Assembly: GCF_006494815.1 (NCBI RefSeq)
Contig: NZ_CP041091.1
Span: 1,887,001-1,951,000 of the forward strand
DNA: 64,000 bases
Origin: Nocardioides sambongensis
GTDB taxonomy: Bacteria; Actinomycetota; Actinomycetes; Propionibacteriales; Nocardioidaceae
Direction: 5' to 3'
Below the pieces are notes generated by a model. That model searched no databases, was not told the origin of the DNA, and saw only the letters and a program-made list of their open reading frames with translations. Each line of letters begins with the position of its first letter. Position 1 is the stretch's first letter. A program made the position numbers and the translations under genes. Positions 33,558 through 42,858 of the stretch are shown here, piece after piece.

Positions 33558-33955
33558 GCAGCGACTCGGCCGCGGAGCAGCGCGATGACCGCCTCCGCGA
33601 GGCGCAGCGGGTCGATCGGGTGCGGCAGCGCCGCGTCGGCGCGGGACCAGGTGGCCAGCCACGCGTCCTGCGGGCGTCCGGTGAGCACCAGCAGCGGCGG
33701 GCAATGGGCGATCTCGTCCTTGAGCTGCTTGGCGACACCCATCCCGCCGGCCGGCACGGCCTCGCCGTCGAGCACGGCGAGCGCGATGTCACCGGCGTCC
33801 ATGTTCTGGATCACCACCGGCTCCGTGGCGACTTCGACGTACTCCAGCTCGGGCAGATCGGGGTGCGGGCGACGCCCCAGAGCGAGGATGACCTGCTCGC
33901 GGGTGTGCACGTCGTCGCTGTAGACGAGGACCTTCAGCGGCTTGTCGGAGGACAC
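33554..33955 (-). CDS. Degenerate receiver-domain protein upstream of trpD
   Basis: The 133-residue protein folds like a stand-alone receiver: [16 protein letters not shown] (acidic pair), [13 protein letters not shown] (acceptor-like Asp), [10 protein letters not shown] (Thr) and [15 protein letters not shown]. In the last block His replaces the conserved Lys that precedes Pro in true receivers, and the acceptor loop lacks the usual hydrophobic-Pro-Gly pattern. Normal Asp phosphorylation is therefore doubtful. GTG 33955 is leaderless-type (TAGCAT 7 nt upstream). The overlap with trpD means the two are coexpressed. Confidence 0.75.
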   Translation of the reverse strand: MSSDKPLKVLVYSDDVHTREQVILALGRRPHPDLPELEYVEVATEPVVIQNMDAGDIALAVLDGEAVPAGGMGVAKQLKDEIAHCPPLLVLTGRPQDAWLATWSRADAALPHPIDPLRLAEAVIALLRGRVAA

Positions 33956-33962
33956 CCGCGGG

Positions 33963-33968
33963 ATGCTA
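33963..33968 (-). promoter_or_regulatory. Candidate leaderless -10 element (TAGCAT)
   Basis: TAGCAT on the minus strand ends 7 nt before GTG 33955, giving a leaderless promoter for the receiver-trpD pair. Confidence 0.5.
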
Positions 33969-34199
33969 CCCCCCTCTCGGGCCGCCGGGTCGTCGCCCGG
34001 TCGTGTCCGGTCGCCACCCAGCACCGCTCCCGGCCACGATCCGACAGGTCGCCGACCACGTGGCCGGTAGCGTCGACAGCACCTCCGGCTGCATGCCTCC
34101 GGCAGCTCCGAGACTCCCTCGAGCCTCGTTCCCCGCCGCAGACGGCCCCCGGCACGCCGATTTGGAGGGGGTCGGGATGCCGACTCGGTCGACTACCGC

Positions 34200-34205
34200 C
34201 ATAAT
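34200..34205 (+). promoter_or_regulatory. Candidate leaderless -10 element of ctaE-qcrCAB (CATAAT)
   Basis: CATAAT ends 7 nt before GTG 34213. It overlaps an ATG at 34204 that would then lie upstream of the transcript. Confidence 0.45.
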
Positions 34206-34212
34206 GGCAATC

Positions 34213-34857
34213 GTGGCGACCTCAGCAACGGCATCCCTTCCTGCCTCGCGGCTCTACGGCCAGCACGACCGACCCAGCATGGTCGCTGTCGGCACGATCA
34301 TCTGGCTCTCCAGCGAGCTGATGTTCTTTGCGGCCCTGTTCGCGTCGTACTTCACGATCCGCGCGGTCAGCGAGGACATGTGGGCGGCCAACACCGACCT
34401 CCTGAACGTCCCGTTCGCGCTCGCGAACACCACCATCCTGGTGCTGTCGTCCCTGACCTGCCAGCTCGGCGTCTTCGCGGCCGAGCGTGGCCAGGTGAGC
34501 CGGGCCGGCGGGCTGCTCCAGATCAACAAGTGGGGGCTGCGCGAGTGGTTCATCCTCACCTACGTGATGGGCGCCGTGTTCATCGGCGGTCAGGCGCTGG
34601 AGTACACCGAGCTCATCCACGAGGGCGTCACCATCCCGAACGACGCGTACGGGACCATGTTCTACCTGACCACCGGCTTCCACGGGATCCACGTGACCGG
34701 TGGTCTGATCGCCTTCCTGTTCGTGCTCGGCCGCACCTATCTCGCGCGCCGGTTCACCCACGAGCAGGCCGTCAGCGCGATCGTCGTGTCGTACTACTGG
34801 CACTTCGTCGACGTCGTCTGGATCGGCCTGTTCGCCACGATCTACATCGTCAAGTGA
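34213..34857 (+). CDS. ctaE: Cytochrome c oxidase subunit III
   Basis: The 214-residue protein has five membrane helices and subunit III motifs: [34 protein letters not shown], and [13 protein letters not shown] with [14 protein letters not shown]. It stabilises the aa3 oxidase core. GTG 34213 ([21 protein letters not shown]) fits the N-terminus usual for actinobacterial CtaE and the -10 hexamer 7 nt upstream; ATG 34204 and ATG 34178 are alternatives. It leads the qcrCAB genes, 54 nt before qcrC. Confidence 0.93.
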   Translation: MATSATASLPASRLYGQHDRPSMVAVGTIIWLSSELMFFAALFASYFTIRAVSEDMWAANTDLLNVPFALANTTILVLSSLTCQLGVFAAERGQVSRAGGLLQINKWGLREWFILTYVMGAVFIGGQALEYTELIHEGVTIPNDAYGTMFYLTTGFHGIHVTGGLIAFLFVLGRTYLARRFTHEQAVSAIVVSYYWHFVDVVWIGLFATIYIVK

Positions 34858-34911
34858 TCACGTGATGACGATGAACCGCCCTGACCCGACCCGGACCCGC
34901 AAGGACTGAAC

Positions 34912-35787
34912 GTGCGTCTTCTGAACCGCTCCGCCGGTCGCCTCTCGCGGCACCGCCGCGGCCCGATCGCCGGCCTGGTGGTGCTGCTGCTCGGCCTGCT
35001 GCTCACCGGCGGCCTGTACGCCGCCCTCTCCCCCGCCCAGGCGGACACCGCCGCGGAGCAGGAGGAGCTGGTCCAGGAGGGCCGCGAGCTCTTCCTGGTC
35101 GGCTGCGCCTTCTGCCACGGCCAGAACGGCGAGGGCGTCCTCACCCAGGGCGGCAGCCAGTACGGCCCGGCCCTGACCGACGTCGGCGCCGCCGCCGTCG
35201 ACTTCCAGGTCGGCACCGGCCGGATGCCGATGGCCCAGCCCGGGTCGCAGGCGCCGCGCAAGGAGGTCGTCTACAGCGAGCGGGAGACCGCCGCGCTGGC
35301 CGCCTACGTCGCCACCCTGGGCACCGGCCCGGCCATCCCCGACGAGGAGCTCTACTCCACCGAGGGCATGGAGGAGGACGAGCTCAACGAGCTGGTCACC
35401 CGCGGCAGCCAGATCTTCCTCGCCAACTGCACCGCCTGCCACAACTTCGAGGGCTCGGGCGGCGCCATGCCCCGCGGCGGATTCGCACCCAAGATCCGCG
35501 GGGTCGACTCCAAGCACATCTACGAGGCCATGCTGACCGGCCCGCAGTCGATGGACACGTTCTCCGACGGCAACATCCCGCCGGAGGACAAGAAGGCAGT
35601 GATCGCCTACCTGGAGGCGCTCGACGAGCAGCCCGGCTACGCCGGCTTCAGCTTCGGCGGCCTCGGACCGGTGAGTGAGGGCCTGGTCGCCTGGCTCGTG
35701 GGCCTCGGTGCGCTGGTCGGATTCGCCGTCTGGATCGCAGCCCACACCACTCGCTCGAGCAAGAAGAAGGACGAGGCGCAAGCGTGA
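34912..35787 (+). CDS. qcrC: Menaquinol-cytochrome c reductase diheme cytochrome c subunit
   Basis: The 291-residue protein has an N-terminal signal anchor (about 20-45), two class I cytochrome c folds with heme sites CAFCH (about 64-68) and CTACH (about 170-174), and a C-terminal helix (about 250-275). The diheme subunit replaces soluble cytochrome c and passes electrons straight to the CuA site of CtaC in the actinobacterial supercomplex. GTG 34912 is the only sensible start. The stop overlaps the qcrA start (GTGA). Confidence 0.96.
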   Translation: MRLLNRSAGRLSRHRRGPIAGLVVLLLGLLLTGGLYAALSPAQADTAAEQEELVQEGRELFLVGCAFCHGQNGEGVLTQGGSQYGPALTDVGAAAVDFQVGTGRMPMAQPGSQAPRKEVVYSERETAALAAYVATLGTGPAIPDEELYSTEGMEEDELNELVTRGSQIFLANCTACHNFEGSGGAMPRGGFAPKIRGVDSKHIYEAMLTGPQSMDTFSDGNIPPEDKKAVIAYLEALDEQPGYAGFSFGGLGPVSEGLVAWLVGLGALVGFAVWIAAHTTRSSKKKDEAQA

Positions 35788-36914
35788 CCGACGTACACGA
35801 CCCCCACTCCTCCGGGACCGAGGTGGTCCCCGCGGGGCCGATCGCGGACCCGGGGCTGCCGGAGCACCAGTGGCGCCCCACGGATGTCGACGACGGCGCT
35901 GAGAAGCGCGCCGAGCGCCAGGTCGTCGGGTTCTTCACGCTCTCCGCGATCTGCACCGTGCTCTTCCTGGTCTCCTACTTCGTCTTCGACATCGACGACG
36001 ACTGGACGATCATCGCCGGGTTCGGCGCCTCCACCATGGCCCTCGGCACCACCCTCGGCCTGGCCCTGCTCTTCATCGGCATCGGCATCATCCACTGGGC
36101 CCGCAAGCTGATGGCGGACAAGGAGATCGTGGAGATGCGCCACCCGGCGCGCTCCTCCGACGAGGACCGCGAGGGCACCCTCAAGGCCCTCAGCGACGGC
36201 CTCGCGGAGTCCGGCATCGGCCGCCGCCCGCTGATCCGCAACTCGATGATCGGCGCGGTCGGCCTGCTCGGCCTGCCGGCCGTGGTGATGCTCCGCGACC
36301 TCGGACCGCTCCCGGGCGACGCCCTGGAGAGCACGATCTGGGCCCGCGGCGGCGAGACGGTCACCGTCGACGGCGCCGAGGTGACGGTGCCGAAGATGCG
36401 GATCGCCCGCGACGCGATCGGTACCCCGATCCTCGCCTCGGACCTGGAGATCGGCGACCTGGTCAACGCCCAGCCCGAGGTGCTGTTCAACCCCGAGCGC
36501 TACTACGTGGAGCCCGAGGAAGTGGAGGGGATCAACCTCCAGGTGCACAAGTCCAAGGCCTCGCTGATCCTGCTCCGGATGGAGCCCGGCGACATCAAGC
36601 CCGGCAAGGCGGCCGACGGCAGCAGCCGCGAGAACTGGTCGGTCAACGGCATCGTCGCCTACTCCAAGATCTGCACCCACGTCGGCTGCCCGATCTCGTT
36701 GAACGAGCGGACGACCCACCACCTGCTCTGCCCCTGCCACCAGTCCACCTTCGACCTCGCCGACTCCGGCAAGGTCGTGTTCGGCCCGGCCGGACGGCCG
36801 CTGCCCCAGCTGCCGCTGGAGGTCGACGAAGAGGGCTACCTGGTCGCACAGAGCGACTTCGACGAGCCGGTCGGCCCGAGCTACTGGGAGCGTGACTACT
36901 ATGACCGTTGGTGA
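35784..36914 (+). CDS. qcrA: Menaquinol-cytochrome c reductase Rieske iron-sulfur subunit
   Basis: The 376-residue protein has three membrane helices (about 50-70, 80-105 and 155-175), as in the long actinobacterial type. The C-terminal Rieske domain carries CTHVGC and CPCHQSTFD, which bind the 2Fe-2S cluster. It takes electrons from menaquinol at the outer face of the membrane and passes them to QcrC. It overlaps both neighbours, so stoichiometric production by coupling is likely. Confidence 0.96.
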   Translation: MTDVHDPHSSGTEVVPAGPIADPGLPEHQWRPTDVDDGAEKRAERQVVGFFTLSAICTVLFLVSYFVFDIDDDWTIIAGFGASTMALGTTLGLALLFIGIGIIHWARKLMADKEIVEMRHPARSSDEDREGTLKALSDGLAESGIGRRPLIRNSMIGAVGLLGLPAVVMLRDLGPLPGDALESTIWARGGETVTVDGAEVTVPKMRIARDAIGTPILASDLEIGDLVNAQPEVLFNPERYYVEPEEVEGINLQVHKSKASLILLRMEPGDIKPGKAADGSSRENWSVNGIVAYSKICTHVGCPISLNERTTHHLLCPCHQSTFDLADSGKVVFGPAGRPLPQLPLEVDEEGYLVAQSDFDEPVGPSYWERDYYDRW

Positions 36915-38619
36915 CATGAGCAAGGTCGCCACGACGAACGGCACCGAGCCCGCCACCCCGAGCAAGGGCAGCAAGCGCGCCGGCGCCGTCGCCAACTGGG
37001 CCGACGAGCGTCTCGGCCTGGGCACGGCCATGAAGAAGAACCTGCGCAAGGTCTTCCCCGACCACTGGTCCTTCATGCTCGGCGAGGTCGCTCTGTGGAG
37101 CTTCGTCGTGCTGCTGCTGACCGGCGTCTTCCTGACCCTGTGGTTCGACCCGAGCATGGCCGAGGTCGAGTACAACGGCTCCTACGACCCGTTGCGCGGT
37201 GTGCACGTCTCCTCGGCGTTCGCCTCGACCATGGACATCTCCTTCGACGTCCGCGGTGGTCTGCTGATGCGGCAGATGCACCACTGGGCGGCGCACATCT
37301 TCATCGCGGCGATGATGATCCACCTGCTGCGCGTCTACCTGACCGGCGCGTTCCGCAAGCCGCGCGAGGTCAACTGGCTGATCGGCTGCCTGCTCCTGCT
37401 GCTGGGCACCATCGAGGGCTTCACCGGCTACTCCCTCCCCGACGACCTGCTCTCGGGCACCGGCGTCCGCGCCGCGGACGGCTTCATGAAGGCCACCCCG
37501 GTGATCGGCACCTACATGTCGTTCTTCCTGTTCGGCGGCGAGTTCCCCGGCGACTCGATCATCCCGCGGTTCTACGCGATGCACATCCTGCTGATCCCGG
37601 GCCTGCTGCTGGCCCTGATCGCCGCCCACATGCTGCTGCTCGTCTACCACAAGCACACGCAGTGGCCCGGCCCCGGCCGCACGGAGCAGAACGTCGTCGG
37701 CTTCCCGATGCTCCCGGTCTACATGGCCAAGGCCGGTGGCTTCTTCTTCATCGTGTTCGGCGTCATCGCCCTGCTCGGTGGCCTGTTCTCGATCAACAAC
37801 GTGTGGAAGCTCGGTCCCTACGATCCGTCGAAGGTGACCGCCGGCTCCCAGCCCGACTGGTACATGGGCTGGCCGGACGGCCTGCTCCGGATCATCCCGG
37901 CCTGGGAGACCCACCTGTGGGGCCACACCGTGTCGTGGAACGTGATGCTGCCGATCCTGGTGGCGCCGCCGCTGCTGCTGATCATCCTGATGCTGCTGCC
38001 GTTCCTGGAGTCCTGGATCACCGGCGACAAGCGGGAGCATCACCTGCTGCAGCGTCCGCGCAACGCGCCGACCCGGACCGCGGTGATGGTCGCGCTGATG
38101 ACCTTCTACGGCCTGGCCTGGGCCGCGGGTGGCAACGACATCATCGCGATCAAGATGGATCTGAGCATCAACCAGATCACCTACTTCATCCGTGGTGCGC
38201 TGTTCATCGGACCGGTGATCGCCTTCTTCATCACCCGACGCTGGTGCATCTCGCTGCAGCGTCACGACGAGGAGAAGCTGCTCCACGGGTACGAGTCCGG
38301 TGTGCTGGTCCGCTCCCCCGACGGCAAGTACGCCGAGAAGCACCTGCCCCTGCCGGAGTCGAAGGCTTACACGCTCACCGCTCGCGACGACGACCCGGAG
38401 ATCGACGAGATCGACGAGTCGGACAGCTCGCTGTCGGGTCGCGAGCTGCGCAAGGCACGGCTGCGTCAGCGGTTGCAGAAGTTGTACTTCGCGGACAACC
38501 GGCAGAAGCCGACCCGCGAGGAGATCGACGATTCGGCCGAGCACGCCGAGCACGAGCTCCACGAGCTCGAGGCACAGATCGCCAACGGTCCGAACAAGCA
38601 CGGCCCGGCCGACCACTGA
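36901..38619 (+). CDS. qcrB: Menaquinol-cytochrome c reductase cytochrome b subunit
   Basis: The 572-residue protein contains the cytochrome b core with heme ligands in MHHWAAHIFIAAMMIHLLR and LIPGLLLALIAAHMLLLVYHKH, and the Q-site PDWYMGW. It has a long polar C-terminal tail (about 480-572) typical of actinobacteria. ATG 36901 overlaps qcrA; ATG 36916, one base after the qcrA stop, is an equally good start. A strong hairpin terminator follows 21 nt downstream, ending the ctaE-qcrCAB transcript. Confidence 0.96.
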   Translation: MTVGDMSKVATTNGTEPATPSKGSKRAGAVANWADERLGLGTAMKKNLRKVFPDHWSFMLGEVALWSFVVLLLTGVFLTLWFDPSMAEVEYNGSYDPLRGVHVSSAFASTMDISFDVRGGLLMRQMHHWAAHIFIAAMMIHLLRVYLTGAFRKPREVNWLIGCLLLLLGTIEGFTGYSLPDDLLSGTGVRAADGFMKATPVIGTYMSFFLFGGEFPGDSIIPRFYAMHILLIPGLLLALIAAHMLLLVYHKHTQWPGPGRTEQNVVGFPMLPVYMAKAGGFFFIVFGVIALLGGLFSINNVWKLGPYDPSKVTAGSQPDWYMGWPDGLLRIIPAWETHLWGHTVSWNVMLPILVAPPLLLIILMLLPFLESWITGDKREHHLLQRPRNAPTRTAVMVALMTFYGLAWAAGGNDIIAIKMDLSINQITYFIRGALFIGPVIAFFITRRWCISLQRHDEEKLLHGYESGVLVRSPDGKYAEKHLPLPESKAYTLTARDDDPEIDEIDESDSSLSGRELRKARLRQRLQKLYFADNRQKPTREEIDDSAEHAEHELHELEAQIANGPNKHGPADH

Positions 38620-38640
38620 TCGACCGCGGCCCGGCCGCAC

Positions 38641-38681
38641 ACGAACGGGTCCGCTCCCCTGGTGGGAGCGGACCCGTTCGT
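38641..38681. terminator. Bidirectional hairpin terminator between qcrB and the convergent membrane protein gene
   Basis: A perfect 18-bp stem (38641-38658 pairs with 38664-38681) encloses the loop CTGGT. Its right arm ends in the stop codon region of the minus-strand gene, so one hairpin serves both transcripts. There is no long T run, which is common in GC-rich actinobacteria. Confidence 0.8.
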
Positions 38682-40060
38682 CATTCCCGGTCGAGCAGCC
38701 GGGCGACCCGCTCGGTGCGGGCGATCACCAGCACCACGGCGATCGCCCCGAGCGTGAGCAGCACCAGGGGCACCAGCTCCAGCGGGCGGCGTACCAGAGC
38801 GTCGAGGAAGGCATTGCGCCACCAGACGTCGGCGACCGACGTGTGGAAGTCGTTCCTGATCGCGCCCGGGGCGATCAGCACCACCTGCAGCACGGCCACC
38901 GCGGGGAACCAGCGCCGGGCCCGCTCCCCCATCCGGTGAGCACTCAGCGCCAGCGCCGGCGCGAGCGCCACCACCAGCTCGAGGCTGGTCCGATACCCGT
39001 AGAACTGGTCTCCACCACTGAACCGGTTCAGCACCGCCTGACCGATCAGGTACGACGCCGCGCCGATCACCAGCCAGCGACTCCAGTCCGGCAGCTCGTG
39101 CCGGTTGCGCCAGGCGGCGGGCCCGAGCACCACCAGGAGCGGCGCCCACCAGAGCAGGCCACGGTCGGCGGCGAGGACGAAGCCGAGGTGGTCGACCACG
39201 TCGAAGGCGTGACCGGTCGCGTTGTCGGCGAAGTCGGCCGCGCGGTAGCCCGAGGTGGGATCCCAGCGGCCGTACATCCACCGGGTCCAGCAGGACATCA
39301 GCGCGAGCATCGCTGCGGCCACCGCCCCCGCCCGCAGAGCGATCGCGGGTCGTCGTCGGGTCCAGGCGACGCCGGCGCCGAGGACGGCGCAGATCAGCGC
39401 GGCGTGGAGACGGCCCCAGAGGGTGAGGCCGCCGAAGAGTCCGACCAGCCACCACCGGTCCCGGTCCGCCGCCCAGGCCATCCCGAGGATCCCCAGCGTG
39501 GTGAGGGTGTGCGGCCAGATCGCATCCGCGGAGACCGACCACACCGGAGTGCCGAAGGCGAGCAGCCCCGTACCGACGAGGGCGGTGCGCAGCGGCAGCC
39601 GGTCCCGGAGCAGCAGGAAGAACAGGGTGATCGCAAGGGCGCTGAGCAGGGCGGCGGTGATCCCACCGGGCACGGCGCTGATCCCGCTCGGCGCGGCGAT
39701 CCAGTAGGCGGGGACGACGGCCGCGATCACCCCGGGTGCCCGCCCGACCGCCTCCCTGCCATCGACGGTCTCCACGATCCAGGTGTCCCGGATGATGTTG
39801 TCGTCGAGCAGCGGGAAGTCGCCGATGTCGGGCACCGGGTCACCGGTGCGGGCGATGTGCCAGGCGGCGAAGTCGGCGGTGAACGCGTCCGGGCTCGGGT
39901 CGCGGCTCACCGTCAGCGCATAGACGCCGCCGACGACCAAGAACAGCACCAGCGGCAGCAGCACCCGGGCCCGCGGGCGAGGCCGCGGCAGGCGGGTCCG
40001 CGGGTGGCGGACGGCTGGCCCGAGGTCGGGGCCGAGGTCGGGGGCTGCCACGCGCGCCAT
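38681..40060 (-). CDS. Polytopic membrane protein, GT-C (ArnT/PMT)-like
   Basis: The 459-residue protein has a Pro/Arg-rich N-terminus and about ten membrane helices. The first outer loop contains TVSRDPSPDAFTADFAAWHIARTGDPVPDIGD, with acidic residues where GT-C enzymes keep their catalytic Asp. It probably transfers a sugar from a polyprenyl carrier, but no acceptor can be named. ATG 40060 lacks a ribosome site; GTG 40051 lies 7 nt after GACAAT and may be a leaderless start. It converges on qcrB and diverges from the glycosyltransferase 2 gene. Confidence 0.6.
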   Translation of the reverse strand: MARVAAPDLGPDLGPAVRHPRTRLPRPRPRARVLLPLVLFLVVGGVYALTVSRDPSPDAFTADFAAWHIARTGDPVPDIGDFPLLDDNIIRDTWIVETVDGREAVGRAPGVIAAVVPAYWIAAPSGISAVPGGITAALLSALAITLFFLLLRDRLPLRTALVGTGLLAFGTPVWSVSADAIWPHTLTTLGILGMAWAADRDRWWLVGLFGGLTLWGRLHAALICAVLGAGVAWTRRRPAIALRAGAVAAAMLALMSCWTRWMYGRWDPTSGYRAADFADNATGHAFDVVDHLGFVLAADRGLLWWAPLLVVLGPAAWRNRHELPDWSRWLVIGAASYLIGQAVLNRFSGGDQFYGYRTSLELVVALAPALALSAHRMGERARRWFPAVAVLQVVLIAPGAIRNDFHTSVADVWWRNAFLDALVRRPLELVPLVLLTLGAIAVVLVIARTERVARLLDRE

Positions 40061-40162
40061 TGTCGACCGCCCTGCGGCGACACGCGAGGTGGTCCCTCCA
40101 GCGTCCGCCAGGTGTTCGCCGGCCGGTCACCCGAGCGTCCCGTCCGGGTCCGCGCCCCTTCC

Positions 40163-40168
40163 TAGGCT
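40163..40168 (+). promoter_or_regulatory. Candidate -10 element of the glycan gene cluster (TAGGCT)
   Basis: TAGGCT would start transcription near 40175, about 35 nt before GTG 40211. No -35 match was found. Confidence 0.35.
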
Positions 40169-40210
40169 CCCCGAGACCGAAGAAGCAGCGCACGATGCAG
40201 TGAGGCCCGC

Positions 40211-41182
40211 GTGAAGCTCGTCGTCCAGGTTCCCTGTCTCAACGAGGAGAAGACGCTCCCCCTCGTCCTCTCCTCGATCCCCCACCAGATCCCCGGGATC
40301 GACGAGATCGTGGTCGTCGTCATCGACGACGGCTCCAGTGATCGCACCGTCGAGGTGGCACGGTCGTTCGGTGTCACCGAGTTCGTCCGGCACCACCGCA
40401 ACCAGGGGCTGGCCCGCTCGTTCACCGACGGCGTGGACCACGCCCTGGCGATCGGAGCCGACATCGTGGTCAACACCGACGGCGACAACCAGTACCCGCA
40501 GGAGCGGATCGGCGACCTGGTCCAGCCGATCCTGCGCGGCGAGGCCGACATCGTGATCGCGGACCGCCAGGTGGGGCTGATCGACCACTTCTCGCCTGCC
40601 AAGAAGGCCCTGCAGCGGTGGGGCAGCCGGGTGGTGAACCTCGCGGCCCGGACCGAGCTGCCCGATGCCGCCAGCGGGTTCCGCGCCTACTCGCGGGAGA
40701 GCCTGATCCGGCTCAACACGGTGACCCGCTTCTCCTACTGCATGGAGACGATCATCCAGGCCGGCAACAAGAACCTGGCGATCGCCAGCCTGCCGGTGCT
40801 GACCAACGCCAAGACCCGCGAGTCCCGGCTCTTCTCCTCCACCCGGCAGCACGTCTTCCGCTCGGCCGCCGCGATCACCCGCGCCTACATCATGTACCGG
40901 CCCTACGTGATCTTCGGCGTGATGGCGGCCCTCTTCGGCGTGCTGGGACTGCTGCCCTACCTCCGCTACGCGGCACTGGCGGCGACCGGGGACGGTGGCG
41001 GTCACGTGCAGTCCCTGCTGGTCGGCGCCGCCCTCGTGGTGATGTCCTCGCTCTGCCTGATGCTGGGCATCGTCGCGGACCTGATCCGCACCAACCGCGC
41101 ACTCATCGAGACCAATCTCGAGCACACCAAGCGCGCCCGCTTCGACATCCTGCGGGTGCCCGACACGGCCGGGGTGCTGTGA
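40211..41182 (+). CDS. Family 2 glycosyltransferase, polyprenyl-phosphate sugar transferase type
   Basis: The 323-residue protein has a GT2 catalytic domain (VVQVPCLNEEKTLPLVL, VVIDDGSSDRTV, and the DxD in VNTDGDNQYP), then SAGFRAYSR-like SGFRAYSRES. Two C-terminal membrane helices (about 235-285) and a short tail end it. This is the layout of dolichol/polyprenyl-phosphate mannose or glucose synthases (GtrB/DPM1-like), which load a sugar onto the lipid carrier used by GT-C enzymes such as those encoded nearby. Its stop overlaps the methyltransferase start. Confidence 0.88.
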   Translation: MKLVVQVPCLNEEKTLPLVLSSIPHQIPGIDEIVVVVIDDGSSDRTVEVARSFGVTEFVRHHRNQGLARSFTDGVDHALAIGADIVVNTDGDNQYPQERIGDLVQPILRGEADIVIADRQVGLIDHFSPAKKALQRWGSRVVNLAARTELPDAASGFRAYSRESLIRLNTVTRFSYCMETIIQAGNKNLAIASLPVLTNAKTRESRLFSSTRQHVFRSAAAITRAYIMYRPYVIFGVMAALFGVLGLLPYLRYAALAATGDGGGHVQSLLVGAALVVMSSLCLMLGIVADLIRTNRALIETNLEHTKRARFDILRVPDTAGVL

Positions 41183-41895
41183 TGAAGCTGTTCTACGTCC
41201 GCGTGCTGCGCGGTGTCGGCACGGTGCTCGACGCCGTCGGGGTGCTCGCGCTCCTCCGCCGCCGCGCTCCCCGCTCCCGCACCGCGACCTGGCTGCTGTC
41301 GCTCGTCGCGATCTACGACGTGCGGGGGCTGGCCGACCTCGACGTCCCCTGGTGGACCTTCGACTCCGCGGAACTGGTGGCCGCACACCTGGCGGACCGA
41401 CCCGGCGCCCGGGTCTTCGAGTGGGGATCCGGCGCCTCCACCCTCTGGCTGGCCGCGCGGGCGGGCTCGGTGCACGCCGTCGAGCACCACGCGGGCTGGG
41501 CGCTGCGCCTGGCCCCGCAGCTGCCCGGCAACGTGCACCTGGAGGTGGTCGAGCCGACCAGCGCCCGGCGCCCCACGGTGCCGTCCGCGAAGCCGGGGCA
41601 CGCGGGGTTGGACTTCGCCGACTACGTGCGCGCGATCGACGAGGTCGACGGCGAGTTCGACGTGGTCGTGATCGACGGACGGGCCCGGGAGGCGTGCCTG
41701 GAGCGAGCCCTCGCCCGGGTCGCGCCCGACGGGATCGTCGTCTTCGACAACGTGGACCGCCGCCGCTACCGGGACGCGATCGAGGCCGTCTCGGACCGGG
41801 TGTCGACGACGATGACCCGCGGACTGACACCGGCCCTGCCCTATCCCACCCGTACGGCACTGCTGCACCCGTCGGCGGTCGGCACCACCAGGTGA
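41182..41895 (+). CDS. Class I SAM-dependent methyltransferase-like protein
   Basis: The 237-residue protein has a basic N-terminal region and then a Rossmann-type SAM site: RVFEWGSGASTLWLAARAG (motif I-like), VHAVEHHAGWA (acid after strand 2) and DVVVIDGRAREACLERAL (motif IV region), ending in GIVVFDNVDRRRY. It probably methylates a sugar or lipid intermediate in the glycan pathway; the target is a guess from context. Both ends overlap neighbours (TGATG and GTGA). Confidence 0.75.
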   Translation: MKLFYVRVLRGVGTVLDAVGVLALLRRRAPRSRTATWLLSLVAIYDVRGLADLDVPWWTFDSAELVAAHLADRPGARVFEWGSGASTLWLAARAGSVHAVEHHAGWALRLAPQLPGNVHLEVVEPTSARRPTVPSAKPGHAGLDFADYVRAIDEVDGEFDVVVIDGRAREACLERALARVAPDGIVVFDNVDRRRYRDAIEAVSDRVSTTMTRGLTPALPYPTRTALLHPSAVGTTR

Positions 41896-42851
41896 GTCGC
41901 GCGCACGCGCTGCTGGGCGCCCGGATCCTCTTCGTCCTGCTCACCGTCGGGTTCGCGTGGTGGGGGTTCGAGGGACGCTGGGCGGAGATCTCCGCCGCCA
42001 TCGGCCGGACCGGCGTCGCCCGGCTGCTCGGGGCCGCCCTGCTGACCACGGTCGGGCTGGGCCTGACCGGCGTGCTCTGGCGCGGCCTGCTGATCGCACT
42101 CGGCACTCCGATCGGCCCACGCGAGGCGGGCGCGGTCTTCTTCGTCGGGCAGCTCGGCAAGTACGTCCCGGGGTCGGTGTGGAGCTTCGCCGCGCAGGCC
42201 CAGCTCGGCCGGCGCCACCACGTCCCGGTGCGCTCCAGCGTCACCGCGTCGTCACTGTTCCTGCTGGTCCACACCTTCACCGGGGTCCTGCTCGGGTCCG
42301 CGCTGGCCGCGCTCGGCGTGCTACCGACCCCGATCGCCGCGGGCTGGTGGGTGGTCATCGCGGTCGGCAGCGCGGCGGTGCTGTGCCCGCCGGTGGTCCG
42401 GCGGCTGGGCGACCGGCTGGCCGGAGAAGGGGTGGCCACGGTCTTCGGGGTACGTGAGCTCGGTCTGGCCGGAGGCCTGATGTGCTGTGTGTGGCTCTGC
42501 TACGGAGCCGGCCTCGCGGTGCTCCTGAGCGCGGTCGGACCGGTGCGGCCCGACGACCTCCTGGTCGCGGTCGGCGCCTTCGCCCTGGCCCACGCGGCCG
42601 GGGTGCTGCTGGTGCTGGCGCCGGCCGGGCTCGGCGCCCGGGAGGGCGTGTTGATCGCGGTCCTGTCCCCGGCGGTCGGGGTGGGTCCGGCGGCGGCCGC
42701 GGCGCTGCTCTCCCGACTGGTGCACGCGATCGCCGACTTCGCGATGGCCGGGCTCGCCGCCCTCGCCGCGCTCCCCCGCGTGCGCCGATCGCCGACCGGC
42801 TCCGGATCGTGCACCCGACCCGACGAGGCCCCGCGTGCGGTCGACGCCTGA
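41892..42851 (+). CDS. Flippase-like lysylphosphatidylglycerol synthase TM (UPF0104) family protein
   Basis: The 319-residue protein has about eight membrane helices with the family elements FFVGQLGKYVPGSVWSF and LAPAGLGAREGVL, as in the membrane half of MprF, AglD and YbhN-type proteins. Members move or modify lipids across the membrane. In this cluster it could flip a lipid-linked sugar. GTG 41892 overlaps the methyltransferase stop. Confidence 0.8.
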   Translation: MSRAHALLGARILFVLLTVGFAWWGFEGRWAEISAAIGRTGVARLLGAALLTTVGLGLTGVLWRGLLIALGTPIGPREAGAVFFVGQLGKYVPGSVWSFAAQAQLGRRHHVPVRSSVTASSLFLLVHTFTGVLLGSALAALGVLPTPIAAGWWVVIAVGSAAVLCPPVVRRLGDRLAGEGVATVFGVRELGLAGGLMCCVWLCYGAGLAVLLSAVGPVRPDDLLVAVGAFALAHAAGVLLVLAPAGLGAREGVLIAVLSPAVGVGPAAAAALLSRLVHAIADFAMAGLAALAALPRVRRSPTGSGSCTRPDEAPRAVDA

Positions 42852-42858
42852 GGCGAGC

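Noticed and set aside
35637..37175. 512-codon open frame antisense to qcrC/qcrA/qcrB
   Set aside because: Same GC-shadow effect; the respiratory genes are certain.
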